A DNA stretch of 64,000 nt. It comes from Tubulanus polymorphus. Lineage: Eukaryota; Nemertea; Palaeonemertea; Tubulaniformes; Tubulanidae. The stretch covers positions 16,607,263 to 16,671,262 of the forward strand of contig NC_134028.1 in NCBI RefSeq assembly GCF_964204645.1. Reading direction: 5' to 3'. Position 1 is the stretch's first letter. Every line of letters begins with the position of its first letter. A program made the translations under genes and the position numbers. Shown here in pieces: positions 45,496 through 54,789 of the stretch. Under the pieces are notes generated by a model. The model was not told where the DNA came from and did not search any database. It saw only the letters and a list, made by a program, of their open reading frames with translations.

Positions 45496-46256
45496 TTACT
45501 CTCTACATCTTACAACTAATTCATAAATTACGGGGAAATTATTTAAATCAATTAAGTATCCATTGTGATTTCTAATTTCTAATCTAAAATTATTAAAACG
45601 AGGAATGCATGGTTTGAAATCACATTCTGTTAAATTATAATTTATTTGCGTTCCAAATTCTTTAACATTCTTCAATGGTAAAATGTTTAGTAAACCAGAA
45701 TTACAAGTTATATCTTTAGTTGCTTCGAATGTTTTTGTAGGATCGATTAAATTGCAATAAATATAAAAATGTGTGTAAGGTATTAAGTTTGGTGTAGTAG
45801 CGTCAATATTTGTAAAAGATCTATCTGGAAGAATTCCTAACAGTTTAGCTATAGGTTTTTTTACCATAAATTTATGTTTTTCACTATTAGACAACCTTAT
45901 CTTTATTCTATCAGAACTCTCACTTTTAAAAATCTAATACTAAACCCAGAACTACTACCTAATTTGTGCCAGGCTTTTCTATTAATGTCTTGTGCTAATG
46001 TATCTAAATTATATAACCCCGGTTTTAAATATATATAGGCCCATTCATTTTTATTTTTATTAAAAATTAAAAAAGCTCTATGTTCAATAGTTTTATTCGA
46101 TATATTATAAAAAGAATTACATAAACTTATATTAACTAATTTTAAATCTACACAATTCTTAAATTCTCTATCTAATTGTACTAGTAAATTATGTGATTTA
46201 TAATTAGTAAGTCTTCTAGAATCAACAAATATTCTGTATTCTTTTAATTCTACCAT
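45496..46256 (-). pseudogene. Penton-like minor capsid protein, frameshifted
   Basis: Two open pieces, 45903-46256 and 45496-45894, match the two parts of the gene at 60652-61410. The break near 45898 lies in the middle of the protein. Confidence 0.7.
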
Positions 46257-46273
46257 TTATTTTACATATTTTC

Positions 46274-46624
46274 TCATTCGAAATCTATTTCATGGTGCCC
46301 TTTTTCATTCTTACCTTTGTATACGAAATAGATATCTCCAGAACATAATTCTTCTAAATCTTCACTTGATAATCTGTGAAATCTATCTGGTAAATATGTT
46401 CTGAATTTATATGTATTTCCTTTTAATCCTTCATATTCTAAGTGTATAACTAATTTATCTCCATAGTTATTAACTGTATCAATATTTGTAATTAGATATT
46501 TCTTATGGATTGTAAATTCTGTTAACTTTTTGAATTTATAATCTACAGATTTTACATTTGTAGTATCTTTTATTTTATCTAGAAATAATTTGTTGTTCTC
46601 ACTGTGCGCTTGTTTACTCTCCAT
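46274..46624 (-). CDS. Small conserved protein, possible ssDNA-binding fold, 116 aa
   Basis: Contains HKKYLITNID, KLVIHLEYEGLKGN and FRTYLPDRFHRLSSEDLEEL, a pattern of short beta strands seen in a small protein found near polymerases of several animal mobile elements. An OB-like fold is my guess. It lies next to polB and is intact here although polB is broken. Confidence 0.55.
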   Translation of the reverse strand: MESKQAHSENNKLFLDKIKDTTNVKSVDYKFKKLTEFTIHKKYLITNIDTVNNYGDKLVIHLEYEGLKGNTYKFRTYLPDRFHRLSSEDLEELCSGDIYFVYKGKNEKGHHEIDFE

Positions 46625-46653
46625 TTTAATAACATATTTTTATTAAAATTTGA

Positions 46654-47295
46654 TTAACACGTTAGAATTCTTTTCATTATCTCGTTCTCTTTTGTTTCTT
46701 CTCTTTTAAATTTTAAGTATTCATCTAAATTGCAACCGTAAGCAACTGTATGAATTCCATCATCTAAAATATATCTTTTATCATCAAATGGGTTTAGACT
46801 TATCTTTTCAATTTCTTCAATAAACATTTCATGATCTTCAGATCTTAAACATCTCATCTTATGTTTTCTAACTTCTTAATTGAATATACAATTGATTTAA
46901 TCTTTGAAATGAATATTCTTTTCTACTACACTTTTGGTTATTCCTTTTAACTTTTTAGCTTCATGTTCTTTAGTTTTATATGAATACATTTTAGATCTAA
47001 TACCAATGAATTCAATCATTTCTTCACCACCTAATTCATCTTTGAATTTACCGGGAACTTTTTGATTATCATTGCTAAACAATTCATGATTTTTAGGATA
47101 GTTACTAAAATCAAAATGATGTTTTAATGTTTTTAAATCATCAGTTATGTTATCAGTTTTTATCTTTAATATGTAAGAATCTGTATCAAAATATAATATT
47201 TCTATGTGTTTTTCTCCAAAAAGTGGTTGTAATACATTATAATAGAATTCATACATTAGTAATTTTGATAATTCTAAAACTGAAGCGCCAACATA
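46654..47295 (-). pseudogene. polB: DNA polymerase B, C-terminal fragment
   Basis: Keeps motif C (YFDTDSYILK, near 47180, no intein) and the C-terminal thumb region (KKLKGITKSV). Two codons are changed to stops near 46868-46895. At 47295 the coding sequence stops at ASVG-like residues and the palindrome of element 3 begins. Confidence 0.8.
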
Positions 47296-47483
47296 AGTAA
47301 TAGGGATAATAGGCTTTCAGGCCAAAGGTCGAACGGTCGAGCTCGTAAAAAATGAAAATAATAATAATTTACAGTTGAATTAGTCGCGCACACTCCTAAT
47401 TCAACTGTAAATTATTATTATTTTCATTTTTTACTCACTCGCCCCTTCAACCTTTGACCAGAAAGCCTATTATCCCTATTACT
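47296..47483. repeat. Terminal palindrome of element 3
   Basis: 188 bp. Arms AGTAATAGGGATAATAGGC... and ...TATTATCCCTATTACT pair nearly throughout; the inner 34 bases on each side (ending TTGAATTA and starting TAATTCAA) are perfectly complementary around a loop of about 14 bases. It shares the outer 50 bp with the element 2 palindrome, but the inner arm differs. Confidence 0.85.
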
Positions 47484-47563
47484 CTTAAAATATTCACATA
47501 TATGAATAAAATATAAATCATTGAACTTCTAAAATCAATTTTAATAAAAAATATAGTATTAAA

Positions 47564-47737
47564 ATGGAAGCAAATAAGTACTACTGCCCAACATGTAATA
47601 TCGATATAGATAAATCCCAAAAAGCAAGACACAATAAAACTAGAACACATTTGTTTTTAGTCCAGTTGGTTAAAGCAAAGACATTTATCGAATTAAGGAA
47701 CTCAACATATAGTGAAAAATATGTTGAATCGTTATAA
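47564..47737 (+). CDS. Mini zinc-finger ORF, 57 aa
   Basis: One finger, CPTCNIDIDKSQKARHNKTRTH, fused to VKAKTFIELRNS, a shortened form of the 83-residue protein of element 2. It seems to be an internally deleted version. Too short to assign a role. Confidence 0.5.
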   Translation: MEANKYYCPTCNIDIDKSQKARHNKTRTHLFLVQLVKAKTFIELRNSTYSEKYVESL

Positions 47738-49194
47738 ACACCCGATAATACTCAGCTATATAGTTGGTTGCATTAGCTCTAGTAAACATATGTTACCAGC
47801 TTATATTTCAATTGTAAAGAGTTAATTAATTTCATTGATCTAAATGCCTTTATTATTGATTTTTTTTTCAACTTCAACGCGTTGTGTATACGGCGAACGT
47901 AGCGAATCACAAATCTCATAATTTACAAGTCTCAACACGCTTGTTCTAGATGTTTATACTAGAACATGATTCTATTTTAACCTATATACATTCAATGTAT
48001 AGAGCTATGGAATAAATCTATAAATTCACAGCCGTTACAGTTGTTACTATGACGACGACACATTATGACGTGTAGAGAGAGAACACTCTAGAACCGGAAC
48101 TAGATGACGTGGCAAGAAATGAACATACGCTGTAATATTGTGCTCAGGATATTCTATCTTTCGAAACGAAATTAGGAGTTTATAGTTTACAATTCTAAAT
48201 CTAAATGTAAGTACTGTTTTTTGTAGTTATTGGGGCTATTAAATATGAAACCTTTAGATATATTTAAGTGTATTTAGTATATCTTTTAGATAGCTAGAGT
48301 TACCGCTAATATCTTTTAGATTAATAAAAAGTCATATACATCAAGAAGTGATAGAGAAACTCAAGATACTCTTTCTACCTGAGGAATCAACAGCAATGGA
48401 TATCAAATCAATAGAATCACCAAAAGATCGAAGAAGAAATATAAGAATTTCAAAAACATTGAGACTCCAATGATTAAGTTTAACATTTGTTGATGTAGTT
48501 AAATATTTACCAGCAATTGAAAAAATGTTTGTAATTATAAATTATATTTATAGAAATCAAATGATGTATTAGAAGAAATGACTGAACAACTTGTATAATG
48601 TATTGTGTAAATCTACTTGGTGAATTTTTATATTCAGTCGTTTCAATAATGATTCGTTTCAATTATGATTAGCGCATGCGCATTAAGCAAAAGCGCGCAC
48701 GAATGCGCGCTTTTGCTCAGGTATGATTTGTGAATTTTTATGTTCGGTCGTTTCTATTATGATTAACGCATACGCATTAAGCAAAACCGGCCACAAATGG
48801 TCGCATGTGACGCATGTAACACATGTAACGCATGTGTTGTTTCTATTTTACAGAATTTATAGAATGAATATATAATTATGATTAGCGCATGCGCATTGAT
48901 CAAAAGCGCGCACGAATGCGCGGTTTGCTCAGTTGTATGATTTAGATATTTCATGTCGGTTGTTTCTATTTACATAATTATATATTCATTATGTAAATAT
49001 AATTATGATTAACGCATGCGCATTAAGCAAAAGCGCGCATGAATGCGCGGTTTTGCCCAGTGGTATTATTTAGATATCAAGGAATCGAAACAACTTATCA
49101 AAAGCAGCGAGGAATGAAAAAGGATGACGTTGATCGAAGAAATGGAAGAGGATTATAAATTATTAACCAATTTAGTAAAAAATATGTATAATAA
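47738..49194. other. Leader region of element 3 without genes
   Basis: Aligns partly with 34840-35700. Contains an extra segment at 47740-47940 and the repeat array at 48660-49060. No open frame with a known relative. Confidence 0.5.
48660..49060. repeat. Array of GCGCATGCGC palindromes with hairpins
   Basis: Four units, at about 48666, 48762, 48879 and 49007, each read TATGATTARCGCATGCGCAT (one copy has CATACGC). They are followed by AAGCAAAAGCGCGCACGAATGCGCG or a variant that can form a hairpin, then TTTTGCTCAG. The spacers carry GTTTCTATTTTACAGAATT. Two further units occur at 35518 and 35641 in element 2. The GC-rich words stand out in very AT-rich DNA. Confidence 0.75.
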
Positions 49195-49860
49195 ATGGAA
49201 CCAGAACAACCACAAATTATCAATATTACAAATAACACTGGCGTTATAAACATATATTACAAAAAGTGTTCTAAATGTGAATTAGATAAATCATTAACAG
49301 AATTTAGTAAGCGTAAGATTAGCAAAGATGGTTTTCAATATTACTGTAAAAATTGCATTAAACTATATACCAAACAATATCGAGAAGATAATAGAGAATC
49401 TTATAATGATTATATGACAGAATATATGAGAGAAAGATATCAAACAGATCTTAATTTTAGATTGAAACAATGTTTACGGTCTAGATTAACACAATTATTT
49501 AACAAAGAAACATATTCAGAAACACTATCTAATCTATTGGGTTGTTCAGATGAATTTCTCAAATCATGGATAATATATCAATTCGACGATAAAATGAATA
49601 TAGATAATTATGGTGAATACTTTCATATTGATCACGTGTTACCAATATCTAAATTTAACATGAATGATGAATACAATAAAAAACTTATTTGGAGTTGGAA
49701 AAATTTAAGGCCTTTAGAAAAGAAGGAAAACATAATTAAATCTAATAAACTAGATATGAAATTATATTTAGATCAACTGGATAAAGCAAAGACATTTGTT
49801 GAATTATGGAATAGTATTTCACAGAATCAACCGCATTCTGAGGTTTTGATCAGTGGTTAG
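49195..49860 (+). CDS. HNH endonuclease with zinc-binding N-terminus, 221 aa
   Basis: Residues 24-57 hold a four-cysteine site (CSKCELDKSLTEFSKRK then CKNC). A helical linker follows, then the HNH core: FHIDHVLPISKF (His-Asp-His), about 20 residues, then WKNLRPLEKKENIIKSN (Asn and the ENxxK end). This layout is common in free-standing HNH endonucleases of phages and giant viruses. Its C-terminal helix (LDKAKTFVELWNS) is shared with the small zinc-finger ORFs. Absent from element 2. It could be a homing-type mobile gene, or could nick element DNA; both are inference. Start ATG lies in ATAATAAATGG. Confidence 0.8.
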   Translation: MEPEQPQIINITNNTGVINIYYKKCSKCELDKSLTEFSKRKISKDGFQYYCKNCIKLYTKQYREDNRESYNDYMTEYMRERYQTDLNFRLKQCLRSRLTQLFNKETYSETLSNLLGCSDEFLKSWIIYQFDDKMNIDNYGEYFHIDHVLPISKFNMNDEYNKKLIWSWKNLRPLEKKENIIKSNKLDMKLYLDQLDKAKTFVELWNSISQNQPHSEVLISG

Positions 49861-50742
49861 AAAGCTGGTAATTCTATTTGAGCTTTGTATGTATATAATA
49901 CATAGCTTTTGCTTACTACTAAAACATATGTTGCCAAATATATCTTGTTTTCAATTCTAAAGAATTAATTAACTTCATCACAAAGAACATCTGTGCAGAA
50001 ATAATTAGTTTGGTCGAACGTGCGCCACGTTGGTAGTTAGAAATCAACATTCACATACATAGATTAATAAAATATGAAAAATTCAAAATATTAGGATTAG
50101 CATTTAGTGAAGTAGTAAGACATTTACCAGAAATTGAAGAAATGATTGTAAACAATCCAGTAATTAAAGAATTCTAGACAAAATTATAAATTATAATACT
50201 GAAGGTCTTAGATCTCGATTGTATATATCTGTTTTAATATTGTATTGTTTACTGTTAACTGTGTATTGCGCAATAACCGGTCCGATTGGACCGCATTTCT
50301 ATTGTTCTCCATTGTTCTATTATCGATCGCTAAAATGTGTATAATAAATATATGTGTTTATGAAATAGTAATTCCACCAGTCGTTTCTTTGAATTTATTT
50401 TCAGTTTGAGGATTTATTATCGAGGATCCGAAATGACTTATCTGGACAGTTATAGTTACTGCTCCTAATAGATAGACAATAGTAGTGAGATAATCTAAAT
50501 CCTAATTTAAATAAAATATAATAAAAAAACAATAACTTCAACTAGCTAGTCAATTCTATTATATTTTCAATATTTTCTTTTGTTAATTCTAATTGACATT
50601 AGATTGAATAGATTTTGAATAGATTTGAATAGAAATTCTTTAACTTTAACTAACCTAGTCAATTTAGTATTAACCTAAAGAGATACTAGTATCATTTGAA
50701 GAATACTTATAATACTATTCTTATTAAATTTCTCTAATATAA
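49861..50742. other. Non-coding spacer
   Basis: No gene. AT-rich, with a short duplicated TTTGAATAGA stretch near 50610-50635. Ends in the hairpin at 50711-50772. Confidence 0.4.
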
Positions 50743-50772
50743 ATGTCAAAGAAATCTAATAAGAATAGTATT
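50711..50772. repeat. Inverted repeat spanning a start codon
   Basis: The 22-bp arm at 50711-50732 and its inverse at 50751-50772 differ at one base. The start codon at 50743 lies in the loop, so the hairpin could affect translation or transcription of the next gene. Confidence 0.65.
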
Positions 50773-51345
50773 GATATTGAAAAAACATTAGATGATTGAG
50801 GTATTAGTGATAATAAGGATACAGTTGTTTCTAATTCTATTCAAGTTAATAACAATATAGATTATGAATACTATTTATATTGTAAGCATCATCTAGAACT
50901 ATTGATTGCTGGCGGGAAATCTAAGGACTTCTTAGGAAAAATAATAACTTTTCAAGAACTAGACTCTATGAAACCCGATAAAGTAATCAAATATTTTAAG
51001 ATTTATGAAGAGGCAAGATTAGCTAGAATAAATGATTCTATTTCAGATGGTATTGTCAAATGTTATTCTAAGTTATGTAACCAGTTAATACCAATTGATG
51101 ATGAAAATAAATTATATAATGATTTGAAAAATGACTACTTAGTTATGACTGAATTACAAAAATGGGTTGGTTATGCTTCATTTCAATTAGGATCGGTTAT
51201 GACATTGATTTCTACTGGAGTTATAACATTTTCGAACATCAAACCTATGGAATATAAATCAGGTAAGAACGAAACAGATGTACTACAACCAAACGTCGAA
51301 ACAGAAAATGAATCAAAACAAAAATTAACTAAAATAAATGAGTGA
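50743..51345 (+). pseudogene. Single-TM protein with in-frame TGA, ~200 aa
   Basis: Starts at ATGTCAAAG in an AATATAAATG block. The codon at 50797-50799 is TGA; after it the frame is open to 51345 (ATG at 50902 could restart). It has a helical middle, then a membrane segment (ASFQLGSVMTLISTGVITF) and an acidic tail. The stop overlaps the next start codon (ATGAGTGA). Confidence 0.6.
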
Positions 51346-51697
51346 TGGAGTTAAGAAAAAGGCTAGATCCGAGAAACAAATTAAATGGGCAAGAGAATTA
51401 GGTAAAAGATCATCAGAATTAAAAAAAGCTAAGAAAAAGAAATTAACTGATATAAATGAATCTGATGGTATTGATTCAAATAATAATCCATCTAATTCTT
51501 CTAATAGTGGAAGAAATAATTACTTATATATTACAATTGGGTTAATCACAATTATTATATTCTCTGGTGTAATATATAAATCAAAATTCAAATCTGATGA
51601 TAAAGATGATTCCAATGATAACAAACCTATTATACCAGAAAATAAGTCAAATCATAAAGTCATTGAAAATAAATCTAAAATATTATTAATGGATTAA
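51338..51697 (+). CDS. Basic single-TM protein, 119 aa
   Basis: As in element 2 (35935): a Lys/Arg-rich N-terminus (KKKARSEKQIKWARELGKR), a Ser/Asn linker, a membrane segment near residues 62-80 (YITIGLITIIIFSGVIY), and a polar tail with repeated DDK/SND. It lies directly before the integrase, with seven bases between them. Confidence 0.6.
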   Translation: MSDGVKKKARSEKQIKWARELGKRSSELKKAKKKKLTDINESDGIDSNNNPSNSSNSGRNNYLYITIGLITIIIFSGVIYKSKFKSDDKDDSNDNKPIIPENKSNHKVIENKSKILLMD

Positions 51698-51703
51698 AAT
51701 AAT

Positions 51704-52789
51704 ATGAAAAAAGAACAATATTTAAGAGATTTATATTATAACCCAGAAAGTGAAGTATCATATTCTAACGTTTCAGAATTATGGAATAAAATTAAATCCG
51801 ATAATAGTGATATAAAATATAGTGAATTAAAATCATGGTTACAAAATCAACCCACATATCAAATTCATAAAAAGATGGATAAAAAATATTTAACAAGAAA
51901 AGTAATGGTTTCATATATCGATCAACAATGGCAAGCTGATTTAATTGACATGAAAAACTTAGAAGAATACAACAAAGGATATTTCTGGATATTAAATGTT
52001 ATAGACATATTCAGTCGATACGCATGGAGTATCCCGATTAAAAATAAAACTGGTATAGAAGTTACAAATGCTTTTAAATCTATATTTAAAGAAGCTATCC
52101 CAGATAAAATACAATTTGATGAAGGTAAGGAATTTTATAACAAACATTTTAAAAAACTATTAACTGATAACGATGTAGAATATTTTTCAACACATTCAGA
52201 TAAAAAAGCATCCGTTATAGAAAGATTTAATAAAACATTGAAAACTAGAATGTGGAAATATTTCACCGCTAATGAAACATATAAATATGTCGATGTGTTA
52301 GATGATTTAGTTAAAGGTTATAATAATTCTAAACATAGTTCTATAAATATGAAACCTATACAAGCTAGAAAAGAAGAAAATTCAGAAATAGTTTGGAATA
52401 ATTTATATGGTGCGTTTGTTACACATGATTTTGGAGAACCTAAATTTAAAATAGGACAACATGTTAGAATTTCTAAATATAGAAAAACATTTTATAAAGG
52501 TTATACCCCTAATTTTACTGAAGAAATATTTAAAATTAAAAAGATAATATTAACTAAACCATTTGTTTATAAATTAGAAGATCTAAAAGATGAAGAAATA
52601 TTAGGTTATTTTTATGAACAAGAATTATCACTTGTACCAAATCCAGATGAAATAGAATACAAAATAGAAAAAGTATTGAAAACTAAAACTCTTAAAGGAA
52701 AAAAGTATTCTTTGGTGAAATATAAAGGATATGATGATAAATTCAATGAATGGATTTTATCTAGTAAAATTAAAAGAATAAATGAATAA
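51704..52789 (+). CDS. int: Retroviral-type (DDE) integrase with chromodomain
   Basis: 361 residues. The N-terminal helical part (1-60) lacks an obvious HHCC finger. The rve core has Asp79 (QADLIDM), Asp139 (QFDEGKEF) and Glu173 (VIERFNKTLK), with NVIDIFSRYAW and KASVIERFN as family signatures. A chromodomain lies at about 305-355 (YKIEKVLKTK, KYSLVKYKGYDDKFNEWI), which would guide insertion to chromatin. This is the Polinton/Maverick integrase type. It would insert the linear element genome, giving 6-bp duplications in the known family. It overlaps the ATPase start by eight bases. Confidence 0.9.
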   Translation: MKKEQYLRDLYYNPESEVSYSNVSELWNKIKSDNSDIKYSELKSWLQNQPTYQIHKKMDKKYLTRKVMVSYIDQQWQADLIDMKNLEEYNKGYFWILNVIDIFSRYAWSIPIKNKTGIEVTNAFKSIFKEAIPDKIQFDEGKEFYNKHFKKLLTDNDVEYFSTHSDKKASVIERFNKTLKTRMWKYFTANETYKYVDVLDDLVKGYNNSKHSSINMKPIQARKEENSEIVWNNLYGAFVTHDFGEPKFKIGQHVRISKYRKTFYKGYTPNFTEEIFKIKKIILTKPFVYKLEDLKDEEILGYFYEQELSLVPNPDEIEYKIEKVLKTKTLKGKKYSLVKYKGYDDKFNEWILSSKIKRINE

Positions 52790-53396
52790 AGATTTATTTA
52801 TATTTGAACCACATAATATGTTAGTTACTGGAGTTACAAATTGTGGTAAAACACACTTCATATTATATTTATTAGAAACTATTTATAAAAATCATTTTGA
52901 TAATATAATATTATTCTGCCCAACTTATGAAATGAATGAAACGTATAATAGAGATATAGTTTTTAAAGATAAAAAGTTTATTATATTAAATTCTAAAACA
53001 GTGAAAGATAATTTAGATAATTGTATAAAAATTGCAATAGATATTTATAAAGGATCTAATACATTATTTATTATTGATGATTGCGCAAATTTACATGATT
53101 CAAAAGTTAGAGAAAGTGAGTTATGTTATTTAGCTTTCTCTGGTAGACATTTTGGGATAACAACATGGGTTTTAAATCAGAAATATAATTCAATTGTGAA
53201 AGACTTTAGAGAGAATATAAGATTTCTAGTTTTATTTTATAACAAAGATAAAAAATCTATGCAACAATCATTGGAAGAAAATCAAATTATACCTACTGAA
53301 TTACATGATGAATATATGAATAAATTAAAGAATAATAAAGGTTCCAAATTACTTATGAGATTACAATTTCCATATGAATATAAATTTATAAAATAA
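52782..53396 (+). CDS. A32/FtsK-like genome-packaging ATPase
   Basis: 204 residues. Walker A GVTNCGKTH (17-25), Walker B LFIIDDC (near 95-101), then SGRHFGITTWVLNQKYNSI with the sensor Gln/Asn and a C-terminal LLMRLQFPYEY. It is the DNA-packaging motor typical of Polintons, virophages and adenovirus-like viruses. Translation probably couples to the integrase stop (ATGAATAA). Last gene of the plus-strand group. Confidence 0.88.
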   Translation: MNKDLFIFEPHNMLVTGVTNCGKTHFILYLLETIYKNHFDNIILFCPTYEMNETYNRDIVFKDKKFIILNSKTVKDNLDNCIKIAIDIYKGSNTLFIIDDCANLHDSKVRESELCYLAFSGRHFGITTWVLNQKYNSIVKDFRENIRFLVLFYNKDKKSMQQSLEENQIIPTELHDEYMNKLKNNKGSKLLMRLQFPYEYKFIK

Positions 53397-53407
53397 AATC
53401 CTAATTC

Positions 53408-53794
53408 AAAAGATTATAGAATTCACTGTATACTAATGGATGAGTGGATGAATTGGATGAATTGGATGAATTGGATGAGTGGATGAATGGATGAGTGTAA
53501 TAATATATAATTTACATATGTTTTTTATTTTTAAAACAGTAAGAGTTTGATTTGAAGTTATTTTATTAATTTTATACTATATTTAAATATTATTTTAATA
53601 ATATATATATATTGTGTTAAATTTAATAAAGAATATAAATATTATATTTATACTCATACTATTCTTCCAATTTATGTGTTAAAAAGTAAAATATATATAT
53701 TATTATACTCATCCACTCTTCCACTCATCCAACTCATCCAACTCTTCCAACTCATCCATTCATCCATCAATATACAGTGAATTCTATAATCTTT
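53408..53794. repeat. Foldback region at convergent gene ends, element 3
   Basis: About 100 bp at 53408-53512 (AAAAGATTATAGAATTCACT, then repeats of GGATGAATT/GGATGAGT) matches inverted 53690-53794. The loop is about 180 bp of pure A/T-rich DNA. It contains the ends of both converging genes. A role as a transcription terminator for both strands is plausible. Confidence 0.8.
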
Positions 53795-54757
53795 TTAATT
53801 TTCATTTTCATATTTTTCTTTAAGCTTATTGTATTCTAACCATAAATTCCTTTGCATTTTCATTGGTATAGGTCCTAAATGATTCTCGAGTTTATATTTA
53901 TTGAATGTTTTTCTTGAAAATATTTTTGGAATATAATTTTCGATTTCAGTTTTAGATGGATGTTTATTTAAAAATTCTCTAAAATTATACCACCGATAAT
54001 CTAATATATTCTTATTATTAAATTTTGGATTTATAACTGTTGGATTTTCTATTACATTATCTGTACCAATATGTTTAATTGAGTATTTATGATTCAATTG
54101 TTTATCATATATTACATATTCTTTACATTTTTCACACCAAGATTTAAATACCTGTATTGCATGGGCTGAATCATTTCCACCTTTTGTTTTTAATTTATAA
54201 TGTTTTGCCCAATTAGCCTTTGTTATACATTCATTACAGAAGGCACAATAATTCTGATACTCTTTGCATTTATCTTTATATATATTGGCATATGTTTTTA
54301 CTAATTGTAAAATATGTTCATCTTTTTTGATGTGTAATAAATAATCATTATAATTATCAAAATCTTCTTCACAATACATACATCTGATGTTATCTTTTGG
54401 TTGAACATTTGATTTTTCTATTTTAGGTTCAATATTATATTCTATTTTTGTTTCAATCTTATCATCATTCGATGTAGAAGGTATAACGTTATCTTCTATT
54501 TTAGATTCAATATCATTCTTATCTTCTATTTTAGGTTCAATATTATCTTCTATTTTAGGTTCAATATTATCTTCTATTTTAGGTTCAATATTATCTTCTA
54601 TTTTTGTTTCAATATTCTTATCTATTTTACTTATTCTATATTTGAATTGATTAAAGTAATCTCCAAAATACTTACTGTATTCATCATAAGGTAATATATA
54701 ATATATATCTGATATCATTTCACTTGGAGTTTGTATTTCATATATTCCACCTTCCAT
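53795..54757 (-). CDS. Zinc-finger protein with variable C-terminus, 320 aa
   Basis: The N-terminal 55 residues equal those of the element 2 gene. Four or more units of DNIEPKIE form a short tandem repeat (about 60-100). Then come C2H2-like sites (CMYCEEDFDNYNDYLLHIKKDEH; CAFCNECITKANWAKH; CEKCKEYVIYDKQLNH) and a helical C-terminus with LGPIPMKMQRNLWLEYNKL. Its C-terminal two-thirds are unrelated to the element 2 gene. Start is in TATATTAAATGG. Confidence 0.65.
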   Translation of the reverse strand: MEGGIYEIQTPSEMISDIYYILPYDEYSKYFGDYFNQFKYRISKIDKNIETKIEDNIEPKIEDNIEPKIEDNIEPKIEDKNDIESKIEDNVIPSTSNDDKIETKIEYNIEPKIEKSNVQPKDNIRCMYCEEDFDNYNDYLLHIKKDEHILQLVKTYANIYKDKCKEYQNYCAFCNECITKANWAKHYKLKTKGGNDSAHAIQVFKSWCEKCKEYVIYDKQLNHKYSIKHIGTDNVIENPTVINPKFNNKNILDYRWYNFREFLNKHPSKTEIENYIPKIFSRKTFNKYKLENHLGPIPMKMQRNLWLEYNKLKEKYENEN

Positions 54758-54789
54758 TTAATATAAGATTTTTTATTAAAGTTAAAATT

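Larger units (their letters stand above)
34238..47295. mobile_element. Polinton-like element 2, decayed, interrupted by element 3
   Basis: Starts with AGTAATAGGG at a palindrome inserted in the env-like remnant. It keeps the full gene order from a small zinc finger to the C-terminal quarter of polB, where element 3 begins. Broken genes: integrase, capsid, the acidic/coiled-coil gene, the 462-aa homologue, the 140-aa gene, penton, polB. Intact: ATPase, the zinc-finger gene and four small genes. Confidence 0.85.

Noticed and set aside
47447-47650. Minus-strand 67-aa hydrophobic frame
   Set aside because: It reads backwards through the palindrome and the small zinc-finger gene.
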